Part shown: positions 44,751-54,414 of the stretch, in pieces | Layout of the letters: every line of letters begins with the position of its first letter | How positions within the stretch are numbered: position 1 is the stretch's first letter | DNA from: Bradyrhizobium amphicarpaeae | GTDB taxonomy: Bacteria > Pseudomonadota > Alphaproteobacteria > Rhizobiales > Xanthobacteraceae | Direction of reading: 5' to 3' | NCBI RefSeq assembly: GCF_002266435.3 | Contig: NZ_CP029426.2 | Span: 5,920,001-5,984,000, forward strand | DNA: 64,000 nucleotides | The notes under the pieces: model-generated | The model's database searches: none | The model's input: only the letters and a program-made list of their open reading frames with translations | What the model was told of the DNA's origin: nothing | Position numbers and translations under genes: made by a program

Positions 44751-45815
44751 ATGGCGCGCAACATATTGATTCTCGGGGCTTCTTACGGCTCGCTGCTGGG
44801 CACGAAGCTGCTGATGGCCGGGCACAATGTGACCTTGGTCTGCCGCGCCAAGACTGCCGAGCTGATTAACCGCGAAGGTACCGAGGTGCGGATCAAGCTG
44901 CGCGACGAGGCGGTGCACCGGGCGATCTTCTCGCGCGACCTGCCTGGCAAGCTCGACGCCGTGACCCCCGCCAACGTCAACCTCTCCCGCTACGATCTGG
45001 TCGGCCTTGCGATGCAGGAGCCGCAATACACCAACCACACGGTGCGGATGCTCATGGTGAAGATCGCCGCGGCGAAGCTGCCGTGCCTGTCCATCATGAA
45101 CATGCCGCCGCTGCCCTATCTGAAGCGCATCCCGGCGCTCGCCGGCATGGATCTGGAGGAGGCCTACACCAATGCGCAGGTGTGGGAGCGGTTCGAGCCG
45201 GGCCTGGTGACGCTGTGCTCGCCCGACCCGCAGGCCTTCCGTCCGCCGGAAGAAGCCGCAAACGTGCTTCACGTCGGCCTGCCCACCAACTTCAAGGCGT
45301 CGGTGTTCGCCGACGAGAAGCACAACAAGGTGTTGCGCGAGCTGGAGGCCGACATCGACGCGGTGACGCTCGACGGCCACGACGTGCCGGTGAAGCTGAA
45401 AGTGTTCGATTCCCTGTTCGTGCCGCTGGCGAAATGGTCGATGCTGCTCACCGGCAATTACCGCTGCATCACACCGCACGAGCCGCAGTCGATCCGCGAC
45501 GCCGTGCACGGCGACCTGAAGCGCTCGCAGACGATCTACGACCATGTCGATGCCATCGCCCGCAAGCTCGGCGCCGATCCGCAGGACCAGGTGCCGTTCG
45601 CAAAATACGCCAAGGCCGCCGAGAGCCTGCTCAAGCCGTCATCGGCCGCGCGCGCGGTCGCGAGCGGCGCGCCCTTCATCGAGCGCGTCGACCTCCTGGT
45701 GAAGCTGATCTCGCATCAGCTCGGTGTGCCCAACGCCGAGATCGACCGCACCGTCGAGACCGTCGATCTCAAGCTGAACGAGAAGATCGTGCAGGGCGGA
45801 TCCGGCGCGCAATAG
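44751..45815 (+). CDS. Ketopantoate reductase family protein (ApbA/PanE-like)
   Basis: The product has 354 residues. An N-terminal dinucleotide-binding fold is seen (ILGASYGSLLGTKLLMAGHN, then VTLVCRAKTAELI), and a helical C-terminal half resembles ketopantoate reductases (VFDSLFVPLAKWSMLLTGNY, SQTIYDHVDAIARKLGADP). The glycine pattern differs from the classical GxGxxG (GASYGS), so the cofactor and substrate are uncertain. It need not be the pantothenate enzyme; many paralogues act on other 2-oxo acids. ATG 44751 has AGGGACGG upstream. Confidence 0.72.
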   Translation: MARNILILGASYGSLLGTKLLMAGHNVTLVCRAKTAELINREGTEVRIKLRDEAVHRAIFSRDLPGKLDAVTPANVNLSRYDLVGLAMQEPQYTNHTVRMLMVKIAAAKLPCLSIMNMPPLPYLKRIPALAGMDLEEAYTNAQVWERFEPGLVTLCSPDPQAFRPPEEAANVLHVGLPTNFKASVFADEKHNKVLRELEADIDAVTLDGHDVPVKLKVFDSLFVPLAKWSMLLTGNYRCITPHEPQSIRDAVHGDLKRSQTIYDHVDAIARKLGADPQDQVPFAKYAKAAESLLKPSSAARAVASGAPFIERVDLLVKLISHQLGVPNAEIDRTVETVDLKLNEKIVQGGSGAQ

Positions 45816-46052
45816 CGCGCCGCATCCAGCGACGCCGGCGGCGCTGCGGCCGAACGTTGAGCCCCGGGCTGATCCGCGCGGCGCCAGCCGGGCCCCGATT
45901 TGCGAAAAATTTGCATCCATGCAAGGTCTGGCATTACGTAACGGAAGTTGCCGAACTGCCTCGAGCAGCTATTTTCGGATGCCGGTTCCGGGCAGCAGGT
46001 TCCAGTCTGCTCGCGCCAGCCGGATGACGGGCGAAAGAACAAGTCAGCGAAG

Positions 46053-46871
46053 ATGGATCAGTTGACGTTGCAGGTCGCTCGCGCGGTGGAGGCCGGCGCG
46101 ACAACCATGAAGGGCGTCATCGACGCGACCGGATTGTCCCGGCTCAAGGTCGAGCGCGCTTTGAACACGCTGGAGAAGCAAAAGCTGCTCGCCCGCGACG
46201 GCCAGGGCTTTCGTGCCATCGGCCTGCCGAAAGCGGCGCCGCTGGCCCGGCAGTGCGGATCGTGCAACGCCTGCTGCGATATTCTGGAAGTGGCCGCCGT
46301 CGACAAGCCGGTGAACCAGCTCTGCAAGCACTGGCAGACGGGCACCGGCTGCACCATCTACGACCGCCGCCCCCAGATGTGCCGCGCCTTCGTCTGCGCC
46401 TGGCTGCAAGGCCATCTCGACGACGACTGGTTCCCGGCGAAGTCGGGGATCATCGTCCATTTCAGCCAGGATGCCGTGAACGTCACGGTCGATGACCATT
46501 GCCCCGATCGCTGGCGCGAGGAGCCGTATTTCAGCAAGCTCGCCGAATGGTCGCTGAATGGCATCAGGCGGATTGGAAACCGAGGCTATGCGACCCTGAT
46601 CGTCTCCGGCGCCGACCGCTTCCTGCTGCTCGGGCGCACCCTCGTTCCCGAACCGACGCTGTTCGGCACGGCGTTCGTGCCGCTCACGGCCGACACGTTC
46701 CGGTTCTGGCGGGCGACGTCGCCGGAACATTTGCAGCGATTGCACGAGCGCATCGCCGAGATGGACCGGATCAGGCAGGAATTCGGCTCCTGCGTCATCC
46801 CGGAGAACGAGGACGACGATCCGCAAGCCCCCTATCGGCCCGCACTTTTACGGCTATCGAATCATGCCTGA
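46053..46871 (+). CDS. Winged-helix protein fused to a YkgJ-type cysteine cluster domain
   Basis: The product has 272 residues. Residues about 1-58 look like a small winged helix (TMKGVIDATGLSRLKVERAL, TLEKQKLLARDGQGFRAIG). From 65 on comes a YkgJ-type metal-binding domain: CGSCNACC at 68-75, then Cys91, Cys100 (TGCTIYDRRPQMC), Cys110 and Cys115 (CRAFVCAW). Such domains are thought to bind Zn or Fe. The fusion suggests a metal-responsive regulator, although the helix-turn-helix could also be a structural part (inference). It precedes the HerA-like ATPase gene by about 100 bases on the same strand. Confidence 0.78.
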   Translation: MDQLTLQVARAVEAGATTMKGVIDATGLSRLKVERALNTLEKQKLLARDGQGFRAIGLPKAAPLARQCGSCNACCDILEVAAVDKPVNQLCKHWQTGTGCTIYDRRPQMCRAFVCAWLQGHLDDDWFPAKSGIIVHFSQDAVNVTVDDHCPDRWREEPYFSKLAEWSLNGIRRIGNRGYATLIVSGADRFLLLGRTLVPEPTLFGTAFVPLTADTFRFWRATSPEHLQRLHERIAEMDRIRQEFGSCVIPENEDDDPQAPYRPALLRLSNHA

Positions 46872-46974
46872 ACGCCGCCGTGGGCAACGCGGCCGCACCA
46901 ACGCCGTGCCGCTCGACGCGCCGCGACGGGATTGATAAGCCCCTGTCCGCGAATGACGGGGACTTGAGTCGGGC

Positions 46975-48486
46975 ATGACGGTTGCGATCGAGATGGGGCA
47001 GACCACGGCGGGCGCCCCGGCCGCCATGGACCTCGAGGAACTCCTGGCGACCCGCCTCCTCGTGCAAGGCAATTCGGGCTCCGGCAAGTCGCATCTGCTG
47101 CGACGGCTGCTGGAGCAGAGCGCGCCCTGGGTGCAGCAGGCGATCATCGACCCCGAAGGCGATTTCGTCACGCTGGCCGAGCGTTTCGGCCATCTCGTGA
47201 TCGAGGCCGAGGATCACACCGAGCGCGGCCTTCAGGTCGCCGGCGAGCGCGCGCGACTGCATCGCGTCTCCACCGTGCTCAATCTCGAAGGCCTCGACGC
47301 CGAGAACCAGATGCGTCGCGCCGCCGCGTTTCTCGGCGGGATGTTCGAGGTCGACCGCGACCATTGGTATCCGATGCTGGTGGTCGTCGACGAGGCGCAA
47401 TTGTTTGCGCCGGCGGTGGCCGGCGAAGTCTCGGACGAAGCGCGAAAATTGTCGCTCAGCGCCATGACCAATCTGATGTGCCGCGGCCGCAAGCGCGGGC
47501 TGGCCGGCATCATCGCCACCCAGCGGCTGGCGAAGCTCGCCAAGAACGTCGCGGCGGAAGCCTCCAATTTCCTGATGGGCCGCACGTTCCTCGACATCGA
47601 CATGGCGCGCGCCGCCGATCTGCTCGGCATGGAGCGGCGGCAGGCCGAAGCCTTCCGCGATCTCGAACGCGGCCAGTTCATGGCGCTCGGCCCCGCGCTG
47701 TCGCGCCGGCCGCTGCGTTTGCATATCGGCCCGACCGACACCTCGCCGCGCAACTCCACGCCGCGGCTGATGCCGCTGCCGGAAGCGGCCACGGAAGATA
47801 TGCGCGCCATGATCCTGGCCGCGCCACCGCCCGACGCCAGCAGGCCGCAGCGACGGCCCGCACCCGATCTGCTGGAGCAGCTTCGCGCCGCAAAAGCTGC
47901 CTCACCGGTGATCCAGCCGGACGTCGACGAGGTGCCGGTCAGCGCCGAGGAACTCGCCGAGCGGCGCGAACGCGTCGATCGCACCCTTCGTGCCGTGCTC
48001 GCCGCACCCGACGCCGGCTTTCGCGCCGTCGGCGTGCTCTATCAGGAGTTCGTGGTCCGCTGCCGCATCGAGGGACTGGGCTCAGCCGTCCCTGATCTCA
48101 CCGAATTCCGCCGCATGCTGACGCGCGCGCGCGCGGGGCTCGGCGCCGAACATGCCGAAGACGACGCCTGGCAGGACGTGTCGCTGCGCGCCTCGATCCT
48201 CCCCGACGACATGCAGGGTGTGTTCATGATGATCGCGCGCGCGGCCAAGGAAGGCTGGCCCTGCCCCGGCGATGCCGCGATCGCGCGCGCCTACGGCTCG
48301 CATTCGCTGCGCCGCGCGCAGCGGCTGCTCGGCTACATGGAGGAGCAGGGCCTGATCGTCGTCCAGCTCGACGGCGGCGGCCGCCGGATCGTGACGCTGG
48401 TCGAGCTGGCCTGGGCCACCGCACCTGGCGATCCCAATGGCGATGATCAGCCAGCGGAGCCGGTCGCGAGCGCGGCCTCGGCTTGA
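46975..48486 (+). CDS. HerA-like / DUF87 ATPase
   Basis: The product has 503 residues. Walker A is GNSGSGKS at 32-39, Walker B is VVVDE at 136-140 (MLVVVDEAQLFAPAV), and a sensor-like strand GLAGIIATQRLAKLAKNVAA follows. This places it in the HerA/FtsK-type superfamily of DNA translocases. The C-terminal 170 residues form a separate, Ala/Arg-rich part that may include a winged helix (IARAYGSHSLRRAQRLLGYM). No NurA nuclease gene is adjacent. It ends three bases before the convergent livF gene. Role in DNA processing is inferred from the family. Confidence 0.82.
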   Translation: MTVAIEMGQTTAGAPAAMDLEELLATRLLVQGNSGSGKSHLLRRLLEQSAPWVQQAIIDPEGDFVTLAERFGHLVIEAEDHTERGLQVAGERARLHRVSTVLNLEGLDAENQMRRAAAFLGGMFEVDRDHWYPMLVVVDEAQLFAPAVAGEVSDEARKLSLSAMTNLMCRGRKRGLAGIIATQRLAKLAKNVAAEASNFLMGRTFLDIDMARAADLLGMERRQAEAFRDLERGQFMALGPALSRRPLRLHIGPTDTSPRNSTPRLMPLPEAATEDMRAMILAAPPPDASRPQRRPAPDLLEQLRAAKAASPVIQPDVDEVPVSAEELAERRERVDRTLRAVLAAPDAGFRAVGVLYQEFVVRCRIEGLGSAVPDLTEFRRMLTRARAGLGAEHAEDDAWQDVSLRASILPDDMQGVFMMIARAAKEGWPCPGDAAIARAYGSHSLRRAQRLLGYMEEQGLIVVQLDGGGRRIVTLVELAWATAPGDPNGDDQPAEPVASAASA

Positions 48487-48489
48487 GCC

Positions 48490-49230
48490 TTACGCGGCCT
48501 CGGTACCGCCGAGATAGGCGTCGCGGATTCGAGGATCGTTTTTCAACGTGCGTGCCGAGCCGGACAGCACGATCTTGCCGGTCTGCAGCACATAGGCATC
48601 GTGCGCGATCTCCAGCGCGAGGCTGGCGTTCTGCTCGACCATGAACACGGAGACGCCCTCCTGGTTGATGGTGCGGATCAGTTCCAGCACGCGGTCGACA
48701 TAGAGCGGCGACAGGCCCATGGTCGGCTCGTCCATCACGATCATCCTGGGACGGCTCATCAACGCGCGCGCCATCGCGACCATCTGCTGCTCACCGCCCG
48801 ACAACGAGCCCGCGCGCTGCGACAGCCGCTGGCCGAGCTTCGGGAACAGGGTCAGCATCTTGTCGAGATCCTGTGCGATCGCCTCGCGGTCATTGCGCAC
48901 GAACGCACCCATCAGGATGTTCTCGCGCACACTCATGTCCGCGAACAGCCGCCGCGCCTCAGGCACCGAGGCGATGCCGCGGCGGACGATCTGCGGCGTG
49001 GTCAATCCGATGAGCGAGGCGCCATCGAACGTGACATCGCCGGAGCGCGGCTTCACCAGACCCAAAATAATCTTCATCGTCGTCGACTTGCCGCTGGCAT
49101 TGCCCCCGAGCAGGCAGACGATGTGACCGCGCGCGACCGTGATCGACAGGTCGAAATGCACCTGGGCCTGGCCGTAGAAGGTGTTGACGTTGGATAGCGC
49201 CAGCAGCGGTTCTGGTATGCTCGCCGTCAT
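48490..49230 (-). CDS. livF: Branched-chain amino acid type ABC transporter ATPase, LivF-like
   Basis: The product has 246 residues. Walker A (GGNASGKST, 42-50), the signature LSGGEQQMVAMARAL and Walker B (RMIVMDEPTMGLSPL) are intact. Asn replaces the usual second Gly-Ala residues of the P-loop, which is tolerated in this family. It pairs with the LivG-like ATPase at 49227 (the start overlaps that stop by four bases) and the fused permease at 50075. Substrates of such HAAT systems are amino acids, amides or aromatic acids, and cannot be told here. Confidence 0.92.
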   Translation of the reverse strand: MTASIPEPLLALSNVNTFYGQAQVHFDLSITVARGHIVCLLGGNASGKSTTMKIILGLVKPRSGDVTFDGASLIGLTTPQIVRRGIASVPEARRLFADMSVRENILMGAFVRNDREAIAQDLDKMLTLFPKLGQRLSQRAGSLSGGEQQMVAMARALMSRPRMIVMDEPTMGLSPLYVDRVLELIRTINQEGVSVFMVEQNASLALEIAHDAYVLQTGKIVLSGSARTLKNDPRIRDAYLGGTEAA

Positions 49231-50075
49231 GCCGCGCTCTCCTGCTCCGACGCCCCTGACAGCCCGTGGCCGAGATAGGCCTCGATCACCTTGGGATCGC
49301 TCCGCACCGCTTCGCCCGGCCCTTCCGCGATCTTCTTGCCCTCGTCCATCACGATGACGCGGTCGGACAGGCGCATCACCATCTCCAGCTTGTGCTCGAT
49401 CAGGAGGATAGTGAGGCCTTCCGCCTTGAGCTCGGCGACGAGCGCCTGCATCTCCGCAGTCTCGGTCGGGTTCATGCCGGCTGTCGGCTCGTCGAGCAGC
49501 AGCAGGCGCGGCTGCAGTACCAGCGCGCGCGCGATCTCGACACGGCGGCGGTTGGCGTAGGACAGACTATAAGCAGGCTGGTCGATCCGCGGCAGCAGCC
49601 GCTCGCCGAAGCGGGCGAGAATGGCTTTTACTTCCTCGCGCAGCCGCTCCTCTTCGTTCCTGACACTCGCCGGCCGAAGCAGCGCCAAGCCCAACTCCAG
49701 CAGCGGGCCGATCAACGGCACGGCCGGCTTCACCGCACGGAGCCGCGTGTGCGCGCCGATCAGGACATTGTCCATCACGCTGAGATTGCCGAAGACGCGG
49801 CCAAGCTGGAAGGTGCGTGCGATGCCCTGGCCCGCAAGCCGCTCCGGCGAGAAGCCCGTGACGTCCTGGCCTTCGAAGTGAACTGTACCCGCGTCGGGCC
49901 GGTCGAGCCCGGTGACGAGATTGAACAGCGTGGTCTTGCCGGCGCCGTTCGGGCCGATGATGCTAACGAGCTCGCCCTTGGCGAGATCGAGGTCGATGGC
50001 ATCGACAGCGGTGAGGCCGCCGAAGCGGCGCGTCAGCCCGCGCAGGGACAGCATGGTCGTGTGCTGCTCCGCCAT
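49227..50075 (-). CDS. livG: Branched-chain amino acid type ABC transporter ATPase, LivG-like
   Basis: The product has 282 residues. Walker A is GPNGAGKTT at 41-49, and the LivG-type insertion (AGQGIARTFQLGRVFGNLSV) and RLLLLDEPTAGMNPTET are present. ATG 50075 overlaps the permease stop by one base; a GTG directly before it is possible. It forms the ATPase pair with the gene at 48490. Confidence 0.93.
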   Translation of the reverse strand: MAEQHTTMLSLRGLTRRFGGLTAVDAIDLDLAKGELVSIIGPNGAGKTTLFNLVTGLDRPDAGTVHFEGQDVTGFSPERLAGQGIARTFQLGRVFGNLSVMDNVLIGAHTRLRAVKPAVPLIGPLLELGLALLRPASVRNEEERLREEVKAILARFGERLLPRIDQPAYSLSYANRRRVEIARALVLQPRLLLLDEPTAGMNPTETAEMQALVAELKAEGLTILLIEHKLEMVMRLSDRVIVMDEGKKIAEGPGEAVRSDPKVIEAYLGHGLSGASEQESAA

Positions 50076-51898
50076 CACATCGTCCCCAACAGGCCCTGCG
50101 GCCTGAACCGCACCAGCAGCAGGAGCACGATGCCGTAGATCAGGATGCGGTACTCCGCCGCGATCCGGAAGACTTCGGGCAGGCCGACCAGCGCCACGGC
50201 GCCCAACATCGCGCCGACGACATTGCCGAGACCGCCGAGGATGACGACCGTCAGCGCCAGGATCGATTGCTGCGTGTTGAAGGTTTCGTGGTTGATGTAG
50301 GAATAGAGATGCGCGGCGATGCCGCCGCTGACGCCGGCGGCAAAGCCGCCGAAGATGAAAGCCAGCGATTTGTAGCGGTTCAGGCTGAGGCCATAGGCGC
50401 GCGCGGCGATGTCGTCGTCGCGGATGGCGCGGAAGCTGCGGCCAAGATGCGAGGTCAGAAGTCGCCCCTGCAGCAGCGCCAGCACGACCATCACCGCGAA
50501 GCTGAACCAGTAGATCGCGGTCGGGCTGATCAAATCGTAGCCAAACAGCGACAGTGGCGGGATGCCGGAAATGCCGATCGGGCCGCGCGTGACGCTCTCC
50601 CAGTTCAGGATCACCAGCGACACGATCTCGCCGATGGCGAGCGTCGCGATCGACACGTAATGCCCGCGCAGCCGGAACGACGGCGAGATCAGCAACGTGC
50701 CGAGCGCAGCACTCATAAGGCCGCCGCCGATGATGGCGAGGCCGACCGGCACGTTGAGAGTCAACGACAGCAGCGCGGAAGTATAGGCCCCGATGGCAAG
50801 CAGTGCGGCGTGACCGAGCGAGACCTGGCCGATCGTGCCCGCCACCAGCGTCAGGCTGAGCGCGAGCATGCCGAGCAGCCAGGCATTGATCAGGGTCTGA
50901 AGCACGTAGAACGACACCGGGAACAACGGCAGGATCGCAAAGATCGCGCTCGCAGCCAGCAGCATCCAGCGCGGAATGCGGACCGGACGGCTCGGCGCGA
51001 TGAATGTGCCGGTGAGCGGCTCCGGCGGCGCCTGCCGCGCGCTGGCGAACAGGCCGTTCGGCCGCAGCACGAGCACGACGACGAGCAGCAGAAAGGCGAA
51101 CAGGTTGCGATAGCTGGTGCCGAACACGGCGACACCGTAGCTCTCCACCAATCCGAGCAGCAGGCTGCCGATCACGGCGCCCGGCACGTTGCCGGCACCG
51201 CCGACCACTTCCGCAACGACGCCCTTGAGTGTCGCCTGCAGGCTCATCGCGGTGTCGATCTGGTTGTAGTACATGCCGACCAGCATGCCGGAGACGCCGC
51301 CCAGCGCAGCGGCGATGCCGAACACCGCCTGATTGACCCGATTGACGTCGACGCCCATTTGCATCGCGGCGTCGCGGTCCTGCGCGGTGGCGCGCACCGC
51401 CCAGCCGAGCTTGGAGTAGCGCAGGAACACGAACAGCAGCAGCGCGCTGGTAAGACCGACCCCGGCTATGAGCAGGTCAAGCGGCCCGATGGTGCCGCCG
51501 CCGACCTGGAAGCGCACATCCGGCAACTGGCTCGGCAGCGCACGCGGATTGGGCGAGAAGGTCAGCATCACCAGCTGATCGAGCACGAAGCTGATGCCGA
51601 TGGTGGCGAGCAGCGGCGCGATCCGCACCGAGTTCTGCAGCGGCCGCAGGCCGAACCGCTCGATGATCAGCCCGACGATGGCGGCCGCCACCGCCACCAC
51701 GATGATGGTGAGCGGCAGCGGCGTATGCAGCTGCACCACTGCGACCCAGCCGATATAGGCGCCGACCAGGTAGATCGAGCCCTGCGCGAAGTTGATCAGC
51801 CGGCTGACGCCGAAGATCAGCGCGAGCCCGACCGCAACGAGGGCGTAGACATTGCCGACGATCAGGCCGTTGATCGTGTAATCGAGCCAGGAAGACAC
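50075..51898 (-). CDS. Fused LivH-LivM permease of a branched-chain amino acid type ABC transporter
   Basis: The product has 607 residues. Residues 1 to about 290 match LivH ([20 protein letters not shown], then [20 protein letters not shown]) and about 310 to 607 match LivM ([60 protein letters not shown]). The two are usually separate genes; here a loop joins them in one frame with about 18 membrane segments in total. The GTG start at 51898 follows AGGAA. It is encoded between the binding protein (51954) and the two ATPases. Confidence 0.93.
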   Translation of the reverse strand: MSSWLDYTINGLIVGNVYALVAVGLALIFGVSRLINFAQGSIYLVGAYIGWVAVVQLHTPLPLTIIVVAVAAAIVGLIIERFGLRPLQNSVRIAPLLATIGISFVLDQLVMLTFSPNPRALPSQLPDVRFQVGGGTIGPLDLLIAGVGLTSALLLFVFLRYSKLGWAVRATAQDRDAAMQMGVDVNRVNQAVFGIAAALGGVSGMLVGMYYNQIDTAMSLQATLKGVVAEVVGGAGNVPGAVIGSLLLGLVESYGVAVFGTSYRNLFAFLLLVVVLVLRPNGLFASARQAPPEPLTGTFIAPSRPVRIPRWMLLAASAIFAILPLFPVSFYVLQTLINAWLLGMLALSLTLVAGTIGQVSLGHAALLAIGAYTSALLSLTLNVPVGLAIIGGGLMSAALGTLLISPSFRLRGHYVSIATLAIGEIVSLVILNWESVTRGPIGISGIPPLSLFGYDLISPTAIYWFSFAVMVVLALLQGRLLTSHLGRSFRAIRDDDIAARAYGLSLNRYKSLAFIFGGFAAGVSGGIAAHLYSYINHETFNTQQSILALTVVILGGLGNVVGAMLGAVALVGLPEVFRIAAEYRILIYGIVLLLLVRFRPQGLLGTM

Positions 51899-51953
51899 GC
51901 AGCGTTCCTACTGAAGGGAGAACGGGCCGGGGCGAAATGCACCGGCCATCAGG

Positions 51954-53111
51954 TCAGGTCGGTTTGCCGTCCCACAGCGCGAACTGGCCCTTGCGCACGA
52001 CAAGCTCGGCGTTCATGGCGCCCTTGACGCGGCGGCTCGCGACGTCGAACGTCGCCGAGCCGAAGATGACGCTGGAGACGTCCTTCACTTTCGTGAACGC
52101 ATCGCGGATCGCGCGGCGGTCGGTGCCGCCGATCTTGACCACGGCGGCGGCCATGTTCATCGCGTCATAGGAATAGGCGTTGAAGGCATCGGGCTCCTGC
52201 CCGTTATATTTCTTCTTGAATCCCGCGATGAACTTCTGCACCTCGGGCCGCGTATCCTCGGGGAAGTAGCGCGTGCCGACGTGAACGTCCTCGACCGCCT
52301 CGCCGCCGAGCTCGATGAATTTCGGCGAGTAGACCGAGCTCGCAGCGCAGATGACCTGCTTCAACCCGACCTGACGCGCCTGACGGGCGATCAGCGCGCC
52401 GTCGGAATAATAGGAGATCAGGATCAGCCCGTCCGGATTGGCGTCGCGCACGCGCACCAGCGTCGAGCGGAAGTCGCGCTCCTCCGCGATGTAGCCCTCG
52501 GTCACCACGATCTCGGCGCCGTATTCCTTGGCCGCGTTGGTGAAATAATCGCGGCTGGTACGGCCCCAATCGGTGTTGAGGTGCAGGACCGCGAGCTTCT
52601 TGAGGCCGAGGCGCTTGACGGCATAGGCAGCCAGCAGCGGCTGCTCGTCGGCCTGGCTGACCGAGGTGCTCCACATGAAGTCGCCGCCCTTGGTGAAATC
52701 GGGATGCGAATTGGTAAAGCCGAACTGCACGAGGCCACCGCGCTGGTAGATCGGCGAAGCCGCCATCGAGGCCGGGCTGGAGAAGTCGCCGAGCTCCATG
52801 ACGATGCGGGAATCGGAGACGAACTTCTGGGCGATCGCCACCGACTGGCGCGGGTCGCTCTGGCTGTCCTCGAACTGATAGACGAGCTTGCGGCCGTTGA
52901 TGCCGCCGGCCGCCATGATCTCGTCGAGCGCGAGATCAAAACCCTGCTTCCACTGCGTGCCATATTGCGCATTCGGTCCCGTCAGGGGGCCGCTGACGCC
53001 GAGCAGGATCGGCTCGGAGGTATCAGCGAGGCCGCCGCGCGAGAAGGTCGCGCCCGCCATCATGACGGCAAGCGAGCCCTTGACCAGTTTACGACGATCG
53101 ATGTTGCTCAT
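51954..53111 (-). CDS. LivK-like substrate-binding protein
   Basis: The product has 385 residues with a Tat-like or Sec signal (NIDRRKLVKGSLAVMMAGAT). The type I periplasmic binding fold is evident: ILLGVSGPLTGPNAQYGTQW, LALDEIMAAGGINGRKLVYQ, and DFRSTLVRVRDANPDGLIL. It delivers substrate to the fused permease. I chose ATG 53111, preceded by GGAG; an upstream start at 53123 is less likely. The gene is part of the same minus-strand run as the CMD proteins upstream. Confidence 0.92.
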   Translation of the reverse strand: MSNIDRRKLVKGSLAVMMAGATFSRGGLADTSEPILLGVSGPLTGPNAQYGTQWKQGFDLALDEIMAAGGINGRKLVYQFEDSQSDPRQSVAIAQKFVSDSRIVMELGDFSSPASMAASPIYQRGGLVQFGFTNSHPDFTKGGDFMWSTSVSQADEQPLLAAYAVKRLGLKKLAVLHLNTDWGRTSRDYFTNAAKEYGAEIVVTEGYIAEERDFRSTLVRVRDANPDGLILISYYSDGALIARQARQVGLKQVICAASSVYSPKFIELGGEAVEDVHVGTRYFPEDTRPEVQKFIAGFKKKYNGQEPDAFNAYSYDAMNMAAAVVKIGGTDRRAIRDAFTKVKDVSSVIFGSATFDVASRRVKGAMNAELVVRKGQFALWDGKPT

Positions 53112-53183
53112 GCACGGCTCCATCCACTCAGGTGTTGAAACGCCAGTTCAATCAGGCAGCAATTCTCGTGCCGGTGTGATTGC

Positions 53184-53762
53184 CTATTTCGAGGGCTCGC
53201 CGAGCGACAGCATCAGCCGGTTCGCCCAGTTGAAGAACGAGGCGCCGTTGATGACGTCGACGATCTCGGCATCGTCGAGACCGGCGCGGCGCAGCTCCGC
53301 GATATTGTCAGGACCGAACGCGATCGGGGTTGCGGCCAGTGCGACCGAGGCCTTGACCACGGCGTTCCAGCGCTCGCCGAGATCGGCCTTGACGCCTTCG
53401 TCGAGCAGACGTTGCACGTCGTCGCGGCGCTTGGAATAGGTGCTGGCGAAGCGCGCATGCACCGAGGCACAGTAGATGCAGCCATTGTAGCGCGAGGTGG
53501 CGGCGGCCGCGAGTTCGCGCTCGGCGCGCGGCAGCCCGTCGGCGACGTTGTAGAAGATGTCCTTGTCGGTCTTGGTACGGGCTTCCAGCACCTCGGGATC
53601 GCGCACCAGCAGGCGGAAATATTCCGACTTGGCGCGGGAGCGATCGACCAGGCCGGCGTAATGCCGCTCGGTCAGCTCGGCCTCGGGCAGCGGATCGATC
53701 CAGGAGACCCAGCCAAGCTCGTCCTGGGTGAAGACGACGGGTGGATTGACGGTGGCGCTCAT
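53184..53762 (-). CDS. Alkylhydroperoxidase-domain (CMD) protein, Avi_7169-like
   Basis: The product has 192 residues. The CMD/AhpD active-site motif is seen in GCIYCASVHARFASTYSKR (Cys-x2-Cys-x3-His), with typical flanking helices (LPRAERELAAAATSRYNGCI). This family is known as an alkylhydroperoxidase-domain protein that travels with a second CMD protein and a luciferase-like monooxygenase, both encoded directly upstream. The start overlaps the upstream stop by four bases. The true substrate is unknown. Confidence 0.88.
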   Translation of the reverse strand: MSATVNPPVVFTQDELGWVSWIDPLPEAELTERHYAGLVDRSRAKSEYFRLLVRDPEVLEARTKTDKDIFYNVADGLPRAERELAAAATSRYNGCIYCASVHARFASTYSKRRDDVQRLLDEGVKADLGERWNAVVKASVALAATPIAFGPDNIAELRRAGLDDAEIVDVINGASFFNWANRLMLSLGEPSK

Positions 53763-54379
53763 GATGCAGTCTCCTTTTGTGCGTTCGCGGCGGCGAGCGT
53801 GCGCAAGCCGCTGACGACACGCACCTGGAACGACAGGAACGCGACGAGCTGGGAGAACGTGACGATGCCGGTGGTCGACCAGCCGGCGTCGAGCAGGGCC
53901 TTCATGTCGGCGGACGCGGCATCGCGAGGCCGGAATACGAGCAAATGCGCGTGTTCGAGCGCCGCTGCGAGCCTCGTACCAAGTGCCGATTTGCTCTCTG
54001 CACCGACGCGAAAAATCAGGCCGGCGGTGTTCTCGACCGACAACGGACCCGCGGGATACGATCCATACGGACCCGACGTCCTGCCACGCGCGATCTCGGC
54101 GTCGATCGCTCCAAGCAGAGCCGCGCCGCCCGTGCTCGCCGCGAGCTTTTCGCGATAGAAGGTGGCAACCGGGGACCCGCCATGCAGCCCGGTCACGAAG
54201 GCGGCGACTGCGGCGCGTTCGAGCAGCGAGACATCGCCGGCGTCGATCGGCTCGAACAGGGAGAGATAGCTCTTCTGCGCATTCTCGCGCGCCTGCAGGC
54301 GGCGGGCGCGGATGGCGTCCAAGGCCGAGCCCGGCTCGATCCCGGCGAGCGTGTCGATGATATCCCGCGTACTCATCAT
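53759..54379 (-). CDS. CMD domain protein, Avi_7170-like, without the CxxC motif
   Basis: The product has 206 residues and is helical (IIDTLAGIEPGSALDAIRAR, then SLLERAAVAAFVTGLHGGSP and TTGIVTFSQLVAFLSFQVRV). It belongs to the family that pairs with the Avi_7169-type protein, but the catalytic cysteine pair is absent, so it is probably a non-enzymatic partner. Starts at 54379 and 54376 are both ATG. It is 35 bases from the luciferase-like gene. Confidence 0.82.
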   Translation of the reverse strand: MMSTRDIIDTLAGIEPGSALDAIRARRLQARENAQKSYLSLFEPIDAGDVSLLERAAVAAFVTGLHGGSPVATFYREKLAASTGGAALLGAIDAEIARGRTSGPYGSYPAGPLSVENTAGLIFRVGAESKSALGTRLAAALEHAHLLVFRPRDAASADMKALLDAGWSTTGIVTFSQLVAFLSFQVRVVSGLRTLAAANAQKETAS

Positions 54380-54414
54380 TCAGCCTCGTGCAACGCGATG
54401 CTCTTCATGTCCGA

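Noticed and set aside
50267..52027. 586-codon plus-strand frame
   Set aside because: It is antisense to the fused permease and has an extreme Arg/Asp/Gln/His composition typical of shadow frames.
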